Assembly: GCA_963756715.1 (NCBI GenBank) | Contig: CAVWOV010000041.1 | Location: 1 to 64,000, forward strand | Direction: 5' to 3' | DNA: 64,000 bases | DNA from: VAZQ01 sp963756715 | Lineage (GTDB): Bacteria > Pseudomonadota > Alphaproteobacteria > Rhizobiales > Xanthobacteraceae | Translations under genes and position numbers: made by a program | The notes under the pieces: generated by a model | What the model saw: only the letters and a program-made list of their open reading frames with translations | Told to the model about the DNA's origin: nothing | Database searches by the model: none | Shown here: positions 55,112 through 63,666 of the stretch, piece after piece | How positions within the stretch are numbered: position 1 is the first letter of the stretch | Layout of the letters: every line of letters begins with the position of its first letter

Positions 55112-55969
55112 ATGCCCGACGCCCTCGCCCATGTCCGCCAGGAAGTGGCGATCGCCAACCGCATTCTCGCCAACGAGGGCATCATCGACGCTTTCGGGCA
55201 CATCAGCATGCGGCATCCGACCAACCCGAAGCGCTATTTCATCTCCCGCCACCGCGCTTCGGAACTGGTCGAGCCCGGCGACGTGCTGGAATGCGATCTC
55301 GATTCCAAACCCGTGCATCCGACCAGCGTTCGGCTCTACAGCGAAATGGTGATCCACGGCGAGGTCTACAAAGCGCGGCCCGATGTCAATTCGGTCTGTC
55401 ATCACCACGCGCCATCGGTGCTGCCGTTCTGCGCGACCGGCGTCGAGCTCGTCCCGCTGTTTCATCTCGGCGGCACGCTCGGCATGAAAGTGCCGTTCTG
55501 GGATAGCCGCGACGAGTTCGGCGACACCAGCCTGCTGGTGCGCACGCCGGAGGAAGGCGCCTCGATGACGCGCGCGCTCGGGCCGCATTTCATGGTGCTG
55601 TTGCGCCGGCATGGCGCGACGCTCGCCGGCAAGAGCGTGCGTGAATGCGTCTTCCGTTCGATCTACACCACCCGCAACGCCGAACTGCAGTTGCGCGCCA
55701 TGACGATCGGTAGCCTCGGCCCGCTCAGCGCGGGCGAGGTCGAACTATGCGGCGGACACAATCTCGGCAGCCGCGGCGTCGAGCGTGCCTGGGAATACTG
55801 GACCATCCGGCTGATGAAGGCGGAAGCCATGTGGGGCGCGGCGGGCCTGCCGCGGATGAAGGGCCTTGCGGAAGCTGCGCGCCCAGCCGGCGCCGGCGTG
55901 CCACCAGCAAAGCGCGCGGCCGCCAGCAAACCGAAGGCCACCAAGCCGAAAGCCCGCAAACGGCGGTGA
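55112..55969 (+). CDS. Class II aldolase/adducin-family enzyme
   Basis: A 285-residue zinc enzyme of the fuculose-1-phosphate aldolase family, which also contains aromatic decarboxylases. Blocks are ANRILANEGIIDAFGHISMR, the catalytic Glu region (VRLYSEMVIHGEVYKARPDV), the zinc His in VNSVCHHHAPSVLPF and the later LLRRHGATLAGKSVRECVFR. The C-terminal 30 residues are Lys/Ala/Pro-rich (AASKPKATKPKARKRR), not part of the family. ATG 55112 follows TGGAGA. Position after the bicupin gene suggests a role in breakdown of an oxidised aromatic or sugar-like acid. Confidence 0.85.
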   Translation: MPDALAHVRQEVAIANRILANEGIIDAFGHISMRHPTNPKRYFISRHRASELVEPGDVLECDLDSKPVHPTSVRLYSEMVIHGEVYKARPDVNSVCHHHAPSVLPFCATGVELVPLFHLGGTLGMKVPFWDSRDEFGDTSLLVRTPEEGASMTRALGPHFMVLLRRHGATLAGKSVRECVFRSIYTTRNAELQLRAMTIGSLGPLSAGEVELCGGHNLGSRGVERAWEYWTIRLMKAEAMWGAAGLPRMKGLAEAARPAGAGVPPAKRAAASKPKATKPKARKRR

Positions 55970-56008
55970 TCAAGATCGGCCCGGCGTTCTCGCGCCTCGT
56001 CGCGGCGC

Positions 56009-56047
56009 AAAAGAAAACCCTCATTCCTGCTGGCGCGGGAATGAGGG
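56009..56047 (-). terminator. Rho-independent terminator
   Basis: CCCTCATTCC (56018-56027) and GGAATGAGGG (56038-56047) form a perfect 10-bp stem with a 10-base loop. On the minus strand it is followed by TTTTCTTTT. It fits termination of the leftward YXWGXW-type gene that ends at 56091, and perhaps also stops the aldolase transcript. Confidence 0.85.
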
Positions 56048-56090
56048 AGCGCGTCGCTCGATTCGAGCGAAATAGGCTCTTAAAACGAGG

Positions 56091-56469
56091 TCAGCGGACC
56101 CAGACGCCTCGCCGCCAGACCCAGTGGCCACCCTCATAGACGTGGTGCCCCTTGACCCAGACGTGGCGGGCAGACGGACGCGCAGGGACGACTTCGACGA
56201 CCGGCGCCGGCATCGCCACGATCGCCGGCCCCGCGGACATGATGGCCCTTGACCCAGACCCAGCCGCCACGGCGCCAAGTCCAATGTCCCGGGACCCAGG
56301 CATAGCCGGCGCGAGGGCCAGGCACGACTTCGACACGCGGCGCCGGCATGGCCCGTTCACCGACGATGACTTGGGCTTCGGCCGTGCCAAGCCCCGAACC
56401 AAGTCCGGCGCCAACGACGATCGCAAGACCAACCAGCGCCGGAACGGCGCAGCGCATCAATCCCCGCAT
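56091..56469 (-). pseudogene. YXWGXW-type repeat protein, one frameshift
   Basis: Small exported protein with a signal (MRGLMRCAVPALVGLAIVVG and on, ending TAEA) and two WxxGxW-type repeats: YAWVPGHWTWRRGGWVWVKG and, in the next frame, HVWVKGHHVYEGGHWVWRRG. Family members are probably envelope-located; function is unknown. The frame changes near 56240 (in a G/C run) by one extra base; 379 bases from 56469 to the stop agree. AGGAGAGGGACTC precedes ATG 56469, a very strong site. As written only the first repeat is made, followed by a run of frame-shifted residues. A sequence error is possible. Confidence 0.75.
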
Positions 56470-56589
56470 GAGTCCCTCTCCTAATTTGGGGCGCCTTGAT
56501 TGCCGCACTCCGTGTCGTTCCTGTGGCAACGGTCATTTGCAATCGCGTAAAATTCGCGTAGCGGCAGGACGGAAGCACCGGGAGGAGCG

Positions 56590-57615
56590 CTACTTCACCA
56601 GCGCCGCGGCCTTGGCGGCGACCGCCGGCGGTGTCTGATAGACGTCGGTCACCAGTCGCGCGACTGCATCGCCCGCGACCGGCGTGATCTCGAACTTCGC
56701 CCGCACGGCCTCGGCCAGAAATTCCTTGTCGTGCATCGTGTCCATGAAAGCCTGCCGCAAAGCGTCGGCACGCTCCTTCGGGAGACCCGGCGGCGCCAGA
56801 TAGGGCCGCCCCATCACCTGCCGGGCAAAGATCAGCTTGAAGATCTGCTGCTGCTCCTCGGTCCTGGCGAAATCCGTCACCAGCGGAAGGTCCGGAAGAT
56901 CGGCATGCTTCGACAACGCAAGCTGCAGCAGCGGGATGATTTTCTTCTGGTCGAGCCAGTTGCGCTTCGTTGCCTTGATGCTCGACCATGACCAGCCGCA
57001 ACGACCCTGCACCTCGTGCCGCTCAAGGGCGAGGCTAACCTCGTTGCCGCCCGGATAGCCGGAAACGATCTTGAACTTGGTGCCGAGCACGCGGTTGAGC
57101 AGCGCCGGAAATTGATAGGTGTCGTCGCCCACACCGGTCGAGCCGATCGCCAGCGGCTTTTCCATCAAGTCCGTGAACTTGCTGATCCCACTGTTCTCCC
57201 AGGCCACGCAAACGCTGACCTCGTTGTTGGCGCTGCCGATCCAGGTGAATTTAGTCGCCTCATATTGCGGGCCTTTCTGTCCGAGCAGCGGGTCGAACGC
57301 CGCGCCGCGGCTGTTCGCGGCAATCGCGGTTCCGTCCTTTGGGGCGGCGTTGTAGAGCCAGTTGGTCAGCCGCAGGCTGCCGGCACCCTCCATGTTCCTC
57401 GGCACCACCATCGGCTGGCCGGGAATGTGTTTGCCGAGGTGCCGGGCGATCATGCGTGCGTAGAGATCGTACCCACCGCCGACGCTGTAGCCGATGTAAA
57501 GGTCGACGGTCTTGCCCTTGTAGAATTCGGCCGGGCTTTGCGCTGCCGCGGTCGCGATTGGAAGTACGACAAGCGCCGCCACCAGCGCGCCCCGCACGAG
57601 CATTCCGGTTGCCAT
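56590..57615 (-). CDS. Bug-type solute-binding protein (TctC-related branch)
   Basis: Periplasmic receptor with signal peptide (MATGMLVRGALVAALVVLPI and on, cleaved near AAA-Q). Mature: FYKGKTVDLYIGYSVGGGYD, MEGAGSLRLTNWLYNAAPKD and GRCGWSWSSIKATKRNW. It belongs to a Bug branch different from the protein at 51441. ATG 57615 (AGGGATG eight bases upstream) is taken; ATG 57624 is also possible. It is highly similar (well over half of aligned residues by eye) to the protein at 59205, in opposite orientation around two cupin genes. No TctA/TctB gene is near. Confidence 0.88.
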   Translation of the reverse strand: MATGMLVRGALVAALVVLPIATAAAQSPAEFYKGKTVDLYIGYSVGGGYDLYARMIARHLGKHIPGQPMVVPRNMEGAGSLRLTNWLYNAAPKDGTAIAANSRGAAFDPLLGQKGPQYEATKFTWIGSANNEVSVCVAWENSGISKFTDLMEKPLAIGSTGVGDDTYQFPALLNRVLGTKFKIVSGYPGGNEVSLALERHEVQGRCGWSWSSIKATKRNWLDQKKIIPLLQLALSKHADLPDLPLVTDFARTEEQQQIFKLIFARQVMGRPYLAPPGLPKERADALRQAFMDTMHDKEFLAEAVRAKFEITPVAGDAVARLVTDVYQTPPAVAAKAAALVK

Positions 57616-57850
57616 GAGCGTCATCCCTGAACGATGTTTTGGCGGCATTTCCAGCATCTGGCCGGTGCGCCTTTGAGCCCATCCTATCAGATGTTCCCCC
57701 CGACGAAACGCCGAAGGCCATCGGGCGGCGTTGCGCCCCCCGGTACAATCCCGTAATGACAGCGCACGTCGACACTTGCTTGCGCGACCGAAGCCGGGCA
57801 ACCGGCCATATCCGATCGGCAAGGATAGGCGGTTCCCAGGAGCGCCCCGA

Positions 57851-58450
57851 ATGACGGGAATGTATGAGCAGACGCGGCCGGGTATCGGGCACAACCAGCC
57901 CGACGAATACGCCGAGGAAAAGAAACACGCGAAGTGGGAGCGCTGGGCCAAGAAGCGCACCTTCGTACGCGCGCTCGAAGGCACCTACAGCCATCTTTAC
58001 AAGGCACTGATCGAGGAGAAGCGCGTTTACTCCTCCACCGATGTGCCGTGGAAGGGCGGCCCCGGCCAGTACGGCAAGCACATCATCAGCCCGCAGGCCT
58101 CGACCGTCACGCAGTCACTGGAAACCCACATCGAGGCTTACGCGCCCGGTGCTTTCGGCCAGAAACACGGCCACCTCAACAGCGCAGTGTTCTATGTGCT
58201 CAAGGGCCGCGGCCACGACGTGCACGACGGCCGCCATATTCCCTGGAAGGCCGGCGACGTGATGATCGTCGAGAACGGCTGCGTGCATCAACACTTCAAC
58301 GACGATCCGGAAGAAGAGGCAATCCTGCTGGTGTTCAAAGCCAAGCCGCTCTTTCTCTTCATGCATCTCCTGTTCCAAAAAATCGTCGAATGGCCGCCGG
58401 AAAAGCTCCCTGAAGGCCAGAGCGAATACATACCACCGGCCGACGTCTGA
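57851..58450 (+). CDS. Single-domain cupin protein
   Basis: A 199-residue soluble protein. The cupin domain holds GQKHGHLNSAVFYVLKGRGH (H-x-H and beyond) and VENGCVHQHFNDDPEE, which gives a complete metal site. An N-terminal helical region (KKHAKWERWAKKRTFVRALE) precedes it. The HQHF motif is shared with the bicupin at 53744 and the cupin 20 bases downstream. ATG 57851 follows CAGGAG. It may be an oxygenase or isomerase for the compound handled by this cluster. It is divergent from the Bug gene at 57615. Confidence 0.82.
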   Translation: MTGMYEQTRPGIGHNQPDEYAEEKKHAKWERWAKKRTFVRALEGTYSHLYKALIEEKRVYSSTDVPWKGGPGQYGKHIISPQASTVTQSLETHIEAYAPGAFGQKHGHLNSAVFYVLKGRGHDVHDGRHIPWKAGDVMIVENGCVHQHFNDDPEEEAILLVFKAKPLFLFMHLLFQKIVEWPPEKLPEGQSEYIPPADV

Positions 58451-58470
58451 GCGAGGCGCGAGGACCGCAC

Positions 58471-59007
58471 ATGTCATTTGAAGACAAAGAGCCCGCGCTT
58501 TCCGGCTCCAGCGAGTGCACGTTCCACGCCGACGCGATCGCGGCGTCGGAGGAATTCCGCAAGCAGTACGAGACCCGCACCAACGTCGTTAAAGCCGAGG
58601 ACATGCCGTGGGAGCGCTCGCCGGACGGCCTGATCAAGCATCTCGTCCATGAGAAGCTGAACACCCGCGAGTGCTGCGTCGAATCCTACATGCAGTTCCT
58701 CAAGCCCGGCGAGCGCTCCGGCAAGCACCGGCATATGTGGGAAGAAATCATCTTCGTGGTCGAAGGCTCGGGCTACGACCTGCATTGGGACATGAAGTTC
58801 GACTGCCTCGACGCCTTCCAGTGGGAATGGGCGGAGGTGCCGAAGAAGTTCGAATGGAAGCGCGGCGATTTCATCTACATTCCGCCCTTCACGACGCACC
58901 AGCATTTCGCCGTCGAGGAAGCGCGCCTGATCATGATGAGCAACCGCATGGTCAAGGAGATGGGGTTCGACTGGTTCGATCTGGTGGAGCGGGCACCGGG
59001 ATTCTAA
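58471..59007 (+). CDS. Single-domain cupin protein
   Basis: A 178-residue soluble cupin: PGERSGKHRHMWEEIIFVVE with the His/Glu metal motif, GYDLHWDMKFD, then FEWKRGDFIYIPPFTTHQHF with the last metal His. It starts 20 bases after the preceding cupin stop and is probably co-translated with it. The two share cupin motifs but little else, so they are unlikely to be a recent duplicate. They may form one heteromeric enzyme or act in sequence (inference). Confidence 0.82.
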   Translation: MSFEDKEPALSGSSECTFHADAIAASEEFRKQYETRTNVVKAEDMPWERSPDGLIKHLVHEKLNTRECCVESYMQFLKPGERSGKHRHMWEEIIFVVEGSGYDLHWDMKFDCLDAFQWEWAEVPKKFEWKRGDFIYIPPFTTHQHFAVEEARLIMMSNRMVKEMGFDWFDLVERAPGF

Positions 59008-59204
59008 AGTCAGACGGCGAACCCTGGGTGGGCAAAGCGCTAGCGTGAACCCACGCAAAACAACGGGCGGCCAGACAGTTCCGGGAAGGAAACGAAACCG
59101 AGCCAAGGCTCTCAAGCGTCCACGTGGGTACGGCGATCTTGCTCGATGCCCGCGTTCACCGCAGCGAGCGCCGGCGTCTCGATGATCGCGCAAGGAGAAT
59201 GTCA

Positions 59205-60224
59205 ATGCGTGCGTGTACCCTGTTAGCCCTGGTAGCGGGCCTCGCTCTCGCGCCCTGCGCCGCGAAGGCGCAAACTCCCGCCCAGTTCTACAAGGGCAAA
59301 AATATCGACCTCTATATCGGCTATAGCGTCGGCGGCGCTTACGACCTTTACGCCCGCACCATCGCGCGCCATCTCGGCAAGCACATTCCGGGCAATCCCG
59401 CGATCGTGCCGAAGAACATGGAGGGCGCCGGCAGCCTGCGGCTCGCCAACTGGCTCTACAACGTCGCCCCGAAGGACGGCACCGCAATCGCAACGATCGG
59501 CCGCGGTACGGCGTTCGATCCGCTGCTCGGCTCCAAGGGCGCGCAGTTCAAGGCCGACCAGTTCACCTGGATCGGCAGCGCCAACAACGAGGTCAGCATC
59601 TGCGTCGCCTGGAAGAACAGCGGCTTCAACAAGCTTGAGGACGTCATGGCGAAGGAACTCATCGTCGGCGGGACCGGCCAGGCGGCCGACACCGACCAGT
59701 TCCCGCGCATCCTCAACGGCGTACTTGGTACCAAGTTCAAGATCGTCACCGGCTATCCGGGCGGCAACGACGTGACGCTCGCGATGGAGCGCGGCGAGGT
59801 AAAGGGCCGTTGCGGCTGGTCATGGTCGAGCGTGCTCGCGACGCACAAGCGCTGGGTCGACGACAAGTCGATCAACATCCTGGTGCAGTTGTCGCTCGAC
59901 AAGCATCCCGATCTGCCAAACGTCCCGCTGGCGATGGAGTTCGCCAAAACCGACGAGCAGAAGCGCATTTTCCGGCTGATCTTCGCCCGGCAGGTGATGG
60001 GCCGGCCCTATCTTGGACCGCCCGGCGTACCGAAGGACCGCGCCGAAGCACTGCGCGCGGCGTTTGACGCCACCATGAAGGATCCCGAGTTCCTGGCGGA
60101 AGCCACCAAGGCCCAACTCGAGATCACGCCGGTGTCGGGCGCCGATGTCGAGAAACTGGTGCGCGAACTCTACCAGACACCGAAGGATATCGCCGCCAAG
60201 GCCGCGGGATTCATAAGGCATTAA
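59205..60224 (+). CDS. Bug-type solute-binding protein (TctC-related branch)
   Basis: Second copy of the receptor at 56590. Signal peptide MRACTLLALVAGLALAPCAA, then TPAQFYKGKNIDLYIGYSVG, MEGAGSLRLANWLYNVAPKD, GSANNEVSICVAWKNSG and GRCGWSWSSVLATHKRWV. ATG 59205 lies eight bases from AAGGAG; ATG 59199 is too close to it. 339 residues. It follows the two cupin genes by about 200 bases and precedes the thiamine-diphosphate enzyme gene at 60342. Confidence 0.9.
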   Translation: MRACTLLALVAGLALAPCAAKAQTPAQFYKGKNIDLYIGYSVGGAYDLYARTIARHLGKHIPGNPAIVPKNMEGAGSLRLANWLYNVAPKDGTAIATIGRGTAFDPLLGSKGAQFKADQFTWIGSANNEVSICVAWKNSGFNKLEDVMAKELIVGGTGQAADTDQFPRILNGVLGTKFKIVTGYPGGNDVTLAMERGEVKGRCGWSWSSVLATHKRWVDDKSINILVQLSLDKHPDLPNVPLAMEFAKTDEQKRIFRLIFARQVMGRPYLGPPGVPKDRAEALRAAFDATMKDPEFLAEATKAQLEITPVSGADVEKLVRELYQTPKDIAAKAAGFIRH

Positions 60225-60238
60225 CTGCGCTTTGTTCG

Positions 60239-60290
60239 ACGATGTTGCGGCGAACTCGGTGTGCTCCCTCTCTCCGCTGGGGTGAGGTAA
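60239..60290. repeat. Fragment of the GGGGTGAGGGG-type repeat
   Basis: GATGTTGCGGCGAACTCGG then TGTGCTCCCTCTC and GGGGTGAGG. The first 30 bases match the left flank of the copy at 32341 (GATGTTGCGGCAAATTCGG, then TGCGCTCCCTCTC), so the shared unit extends beyond the palindrome. The right arm is missing. Confidence 0.7.
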
Positions 60291-60341
60291 CCCTCGCGAC
60301 GCTAACGACGTGAACCGTGGTAGATTCAAAGGGCAGGATCC

Positions 60342-62117
60342 ATGCAAGAAGAAACCGGGCGCGCGCAGTACACCAGCCCGAACTATCGCGGCTGGCAGTC
60401 CGACGTCATTGTCGACCTGATCAAGCGCTTCGGCTTTCCGTTCATCACGCTCAATCCGGGTGCGAGCTTCCGCGGCCTGCACAACTCGCTGGTCAACTAC
60501 GGCGGCGACGAGCCGCCGATGATGCTCTGCCAGCACGAGGAGATCGCCGTGCAGATCGCGCACGGTTACGCCAAGGCGACCGGCAAGCCGATGGCGGTGA
60601 TCCTGCACGATCTGGTCGGCCTGCTGCATTCCTGCATGGCGATCTACTACGCCTATATCGACCGGGTGCCGATCTTCATCATGGGCGCAACCGGCCCGAT
60701 GGATGAAGCCAAGCGCCGGCCGCACATCGACTGGACCCATACCGCGCTGGTGCAGGGCAACGCGGTGCGCGACTACGTCAAATGGGACTACCAGCCCACC
60801 TCAGTCGAAGGCGTGCCGGAGAGCTTCGCGCGCGCCTACTCGATCATGACGACCGAACCGCAAGGCCCGGTCTACATGTGCTACGACGCCGCGCTGCAGG
60901 AGGCGCCGCTCGAAAGCGCCGTCGCGCTCCCCCCCGCCGGCATGGTGACGACGCCGTCGCCGATGGCGCCCGACCCCGCCGCGATCAAGGCAATCGCCGA
61001 CAAGCTTGTTGCCGCCGAGTACCCGGTATTGCTGGCCGAATATGCCGGACGGCGCGCGGGCGGCTTCGAGTCGATCGTCGCGCTCGCCGAGACCGTTGGC
61101 GCGGCGGTGTGGGACGTCAACAACGCGCTCAACTTCCCCAACAAGCACCCGCTTTGTCTCAGCATGGACAAGGCGTCGCTCAAACATGCCGACCTCGTCG
61201 TCGGACTCGACGTGCAGGACTGGGAGAAGCAGCTCACCGAACTCAACAACGCGCTGCGCACGCGCGAGAATCTCACGCCGCCACACTGTGACTTCGTCGA
61301 GATCGGCTTCGGCGAGATCAATATCAGCAAGTGGTCGATGGATTATTGCCGCATGCAGCCATGCTCGGTGCGCGCACTCGGCGATACCGCGCTCGGGATT
61401 CCCGAGCTGACCCGGCTCTGCAAGACACGGATCGCCGGCGACGCTGAACTGCAGAAGCGAATTGCCGAGCGCAAGACGGCGATTGGCAAACGCCACGACC
61501 AAGTCTGGGCGAAATGGCAGGAGGAAGCGCGCACCGACTGGGACGCTTCGCCGATCACCTTCTCGCGGCTGGCGTTGGAAATCTGGGAGGTGATCAAGGA
61601 CGAGGACTGGGTGCTGACCGCCAACAACCTCAAGCACCAAGTGCGCAAGCTGTGGGATTTCGACAAGCCCTACCGTACGCCGGGCGTCGAACTCGGCACC
61701 GCGACGCAGATCGGCATCTCGCTCGGCGTGGCACTCGCCCACCGAGGCAAAGGACGCGTGGTGGTCGACATCCAGCCCGATGGCGACCTGATGTTCGATG
61801 CCGGCGCACTCTGGGTCGCCGCCAAGTACCAAATTCCGATGCTGGTGGTGATGCACAACAACCGCGCCTATTACAACGACTGGGCGCATCAGTTGCGCAT
61901 GGCGAAGTTGCGCGGCACCGATGAAGCACGCGCCCATATCGGCATGGACCTTTACGGCCCGGAGCCTGACTTCGGTGCGCTGGCGCGCAGCATGGGCTGC
62001 TACGGCGAAGGCCCGATCGACAAGCCGCAGGACATCCGCCCTGCTCTCGAACGCGCGCTTGCCGAGGTGAAGAAAGGCCGGCTCGCCCTGGTCGACACCA
62101 TTACCCAACACCGGTAA
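60342..62117 (+). CDS. Thiamine diphosphate-dependent enzyme
   Basis: A 591-residue ThDP enzyme related to acetolactate synthase and 2-oxo-acid decarboxylases. The activating Glu is in LCQHEEIAVQIAHGYAKATG, the central domain has YPVLLAEYAGRRAGG, and the cofactor site is VVDIQPDGDLMFDAGALWVA with HNNRAYYNDW. It is not close to the ThDP enzyme at 45871 beyond the fold. ATG 60342; a GGCAGGATCC ribosome site is weak. It lies at the end of the cupin-Bug group, suggesting decarboxylation or C-C cleavage of a 2-oxo acid made there (inference). Confidence 0.88.
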   Translation: MQEETGRAQYTSPNYRGWQSDVIVDLIKRFGFPFITLNPGASFRGLHNSLVNYGGDEPPMMLCQHEEIAVQIAHGYAKATGKPMAVILHDLVGLLHSCMAIYYAYIDRVPIFIMGATGPMDEAKRRPHIDWTHTALVQGNAVRDYVKWDYQPTSVEGVPESFARAYSIMTTEPQGPVYMCYDAALQEAPLESAVALPPAGMVTTPSPMAPDPAAIKAIADKLVAAEYPVLLAEYAGRRAGGFESIVALAETVGAAVWDVNNALNFPNKHPLCLSMDKASLKHADLVVGLDVQDWEKQLTELNNALRTRENLTPPHCDFVEIGFGEINISKWSMDYCRMQPCSVRALGDTALGIPELTRLCKTRIAGDAELQKRIAERKTAIGKRHDQVWAKWQEEARTDWDASPITFSRLALEIWEVIKDEDWVLTANNLKHQVRKLWDFDKPYRTPGVELGTATQIGISLGVALAHRGKGRVVVDIQPDGDLMFDAGALWVAAKYQIPMLVVMHNNRAYYNDWAHQLRMAKLRGTDEARAHIGMDLYGPEPDFGALARSMGCYGEGPIDKPQDIRPALERALAEVKKGRLALVDTITQHR

Positions 62118-62200
62118 GTCACGCTGAAGATCGGCGGCCGAGGCAGCGACACGGTTCCTCGACCGAGCCGCATCCTGCAACGCGACCAAGCGAGGCAACC

Positions 62201-63370
62201 ATGCTCGATACAGTTCGGTGCTCCCGGCTCGGCATCAGCCTGTTTTGCGGCCTACTGGCTGTGGCAAGCACGCCAAGGCCGTCGTGCGCACTGGATGCCG
62301 GAATTGCAAACCTGAACCCGCAGACGCAAGCGGCCATCGAAGCGGCGGTGACCACCAATCTCAAGTCATACGGCGGCAATCAGCCCGTACCGGGCGCCGT
62401 CGTGGGCGTCTGGGCTCCCGGCAACCGCTCATTCGTCAAGGGCTTCGGCGCAGGCCAGCTCTCGCCGCAAGTGCCGATGTCGGTCAACGACAAGTTTCGC
62501 ATCGGCAGCAACACCAAGACCTTCGTCGTCACCGTGATCCTGCAACTCGCTCAGGAGAGCCGGCTCAGTCTCGACGATACGGTGGACAAGTTCAACCTCG
62601 ACGTCCGGATGCCGGACGCCAACCGAATCACCCTTCGGCAATTGGCGGAGATGCGCAGCGGCATCGTCGACCTTTACGCCGCGCCGGCATTCCAGGCGCT
62701 GGATATCACGCCGCAGACGAAATTCGATCGTCACTACTGGGTGCAACTGGCGCTCGATCAGCCGCGGCTGTTCGCGCCCGGCACCAGCTACAACTACAGC
62801 AACACCAATTACATGCTGCTCGGCATGATCATCGAGGCGGTGACCAAGGATACCGTCGAGCATCAGATCGAAAGCCGTCTGCTGGTCCCGCTTGGCCTGC
62901 GCAACACCACCTTCCCGGCCAGCGATCCCGGCATGCCGTCGCCCTATGCGCACGGCTACATGCTCGACGCCAAGAAGAACTGGAAGGACGAGAGCGTCCT
63001 CCTGCCGCCGTCGGTCTCGTGGGCGGCGGGCGCGATGATCTCTGACTTGGCCGACATGAAGACTTGGGTCAAAGCCTACGTCACCGGAACCGTGAACAAT
63101 GCGGATACCCAGAAGCAACGTCTGGCGTGCATCCCCATCGGCAAGCCCAACCTCGCCTTCGGTCTCGGCATCGGATGCTCGGCCGGCTGGTTCGGCTACA
63201 CGGGCGGCATCACCGGATACAACACCGGCGGCTATTACCTGCCGGCGCAGGACGCGACGATCGTCGTCCTCGTCAACAGCCAGCAGGAGCGCAAGGACAA
63301 GCCCGATGTCGCCAGTGCGATTGTGCGGGATATCGCGCGCGTTCTGTTTCCGGGTAACGTGCCGTTCTAA
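62201..63370 (+). CDS. Serine hydrolase, beta-lactamase/DD-peptidase (class C-like) fold
   Basis: An exported 389-residue serine hydrolase. The signal peptide ends near ALDA. The active-site Ser-x-x-Lys is in RIGSNTKTFVVT, the Tyr-x-Asn in YNYSNTNYMLLG, and the third motif is GYTGGITGYNTG where His-x-Gly is replaced by Y-T-G. Such proteins include DD-peptidases, esterases and weak beta-lactamases; resistance cannot be claimed. It stands alone, 83 bases after the ThDP gene. Confidence 0.85.
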   Translation: MLDTVRCSRLGISLFCGLLAVASTPRPSCALDAGIANLNPQTQAAIEAAVTTNLKSYGGNQPVPGAVVGVWAPGNRSFVKGFGAGQLSPQVPMSVNDKFRIGSNTKTFVVTVILQLAQESRLSLDDTVDKFNLDVRMPDANRITLRQLAEMRSGIVDLYAAPAFQALDITPQTKFDRHYWVQLALDQPRLFAPGTSYNYSNTNYMLLGMIIEAVTKDTVEHQIESRLLVPLGLRNTTFPASDPGMPSPYAHGYMLDAKKNWKDESVLLPPSVSWAAGAMISDLADMKTWVKAYVTGTVNNADTQKQRLACIPIGKPNLAFGLGIGCSAGWFGYTGGITGYNTGGYYLPAQDATIVVLVNSQQERKDKPDVASAIVRDIARVLFPGNVPF

Positions 63371-63511
63371 TCAAGGATGTCTGGTGCGAAAGCGGGGCCC
63401 CTTCGCTCGCCCGGAGGAGGTAGGCTGAAGATCGGGGCGTTTCCCTCAAGCGGCGGTGCGCTGGAGGTCGAAAATCGATCACGAAAAAACAACATATCTC
63501 GATGTGAAAAG

Positions 63512-63587
<76 letters not shown>

Positions 63588-63666
63588 ACTGTGAACGCGG
63601 TGTCGGGATTACCGCGTCCAGAAATCGCAATGTACCGAAACCTGACCGCTGTGGCCAGGACGGGTC

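Noticed and set aside
60801..62198. 465-codon minus-strand open frame opposite the ThDP enzyme
   Set aside because: A shadow of the plus-strand gene, which has the cofactor motifs.
62201..63370. Antibiotic-resistance beta-lactamase
   Set aside because: The fold and Ser-x-x-Lys are shared with esterases and DD-peptidases, and the third motif is not a standard lactamase form; resistance cannot be inferred.
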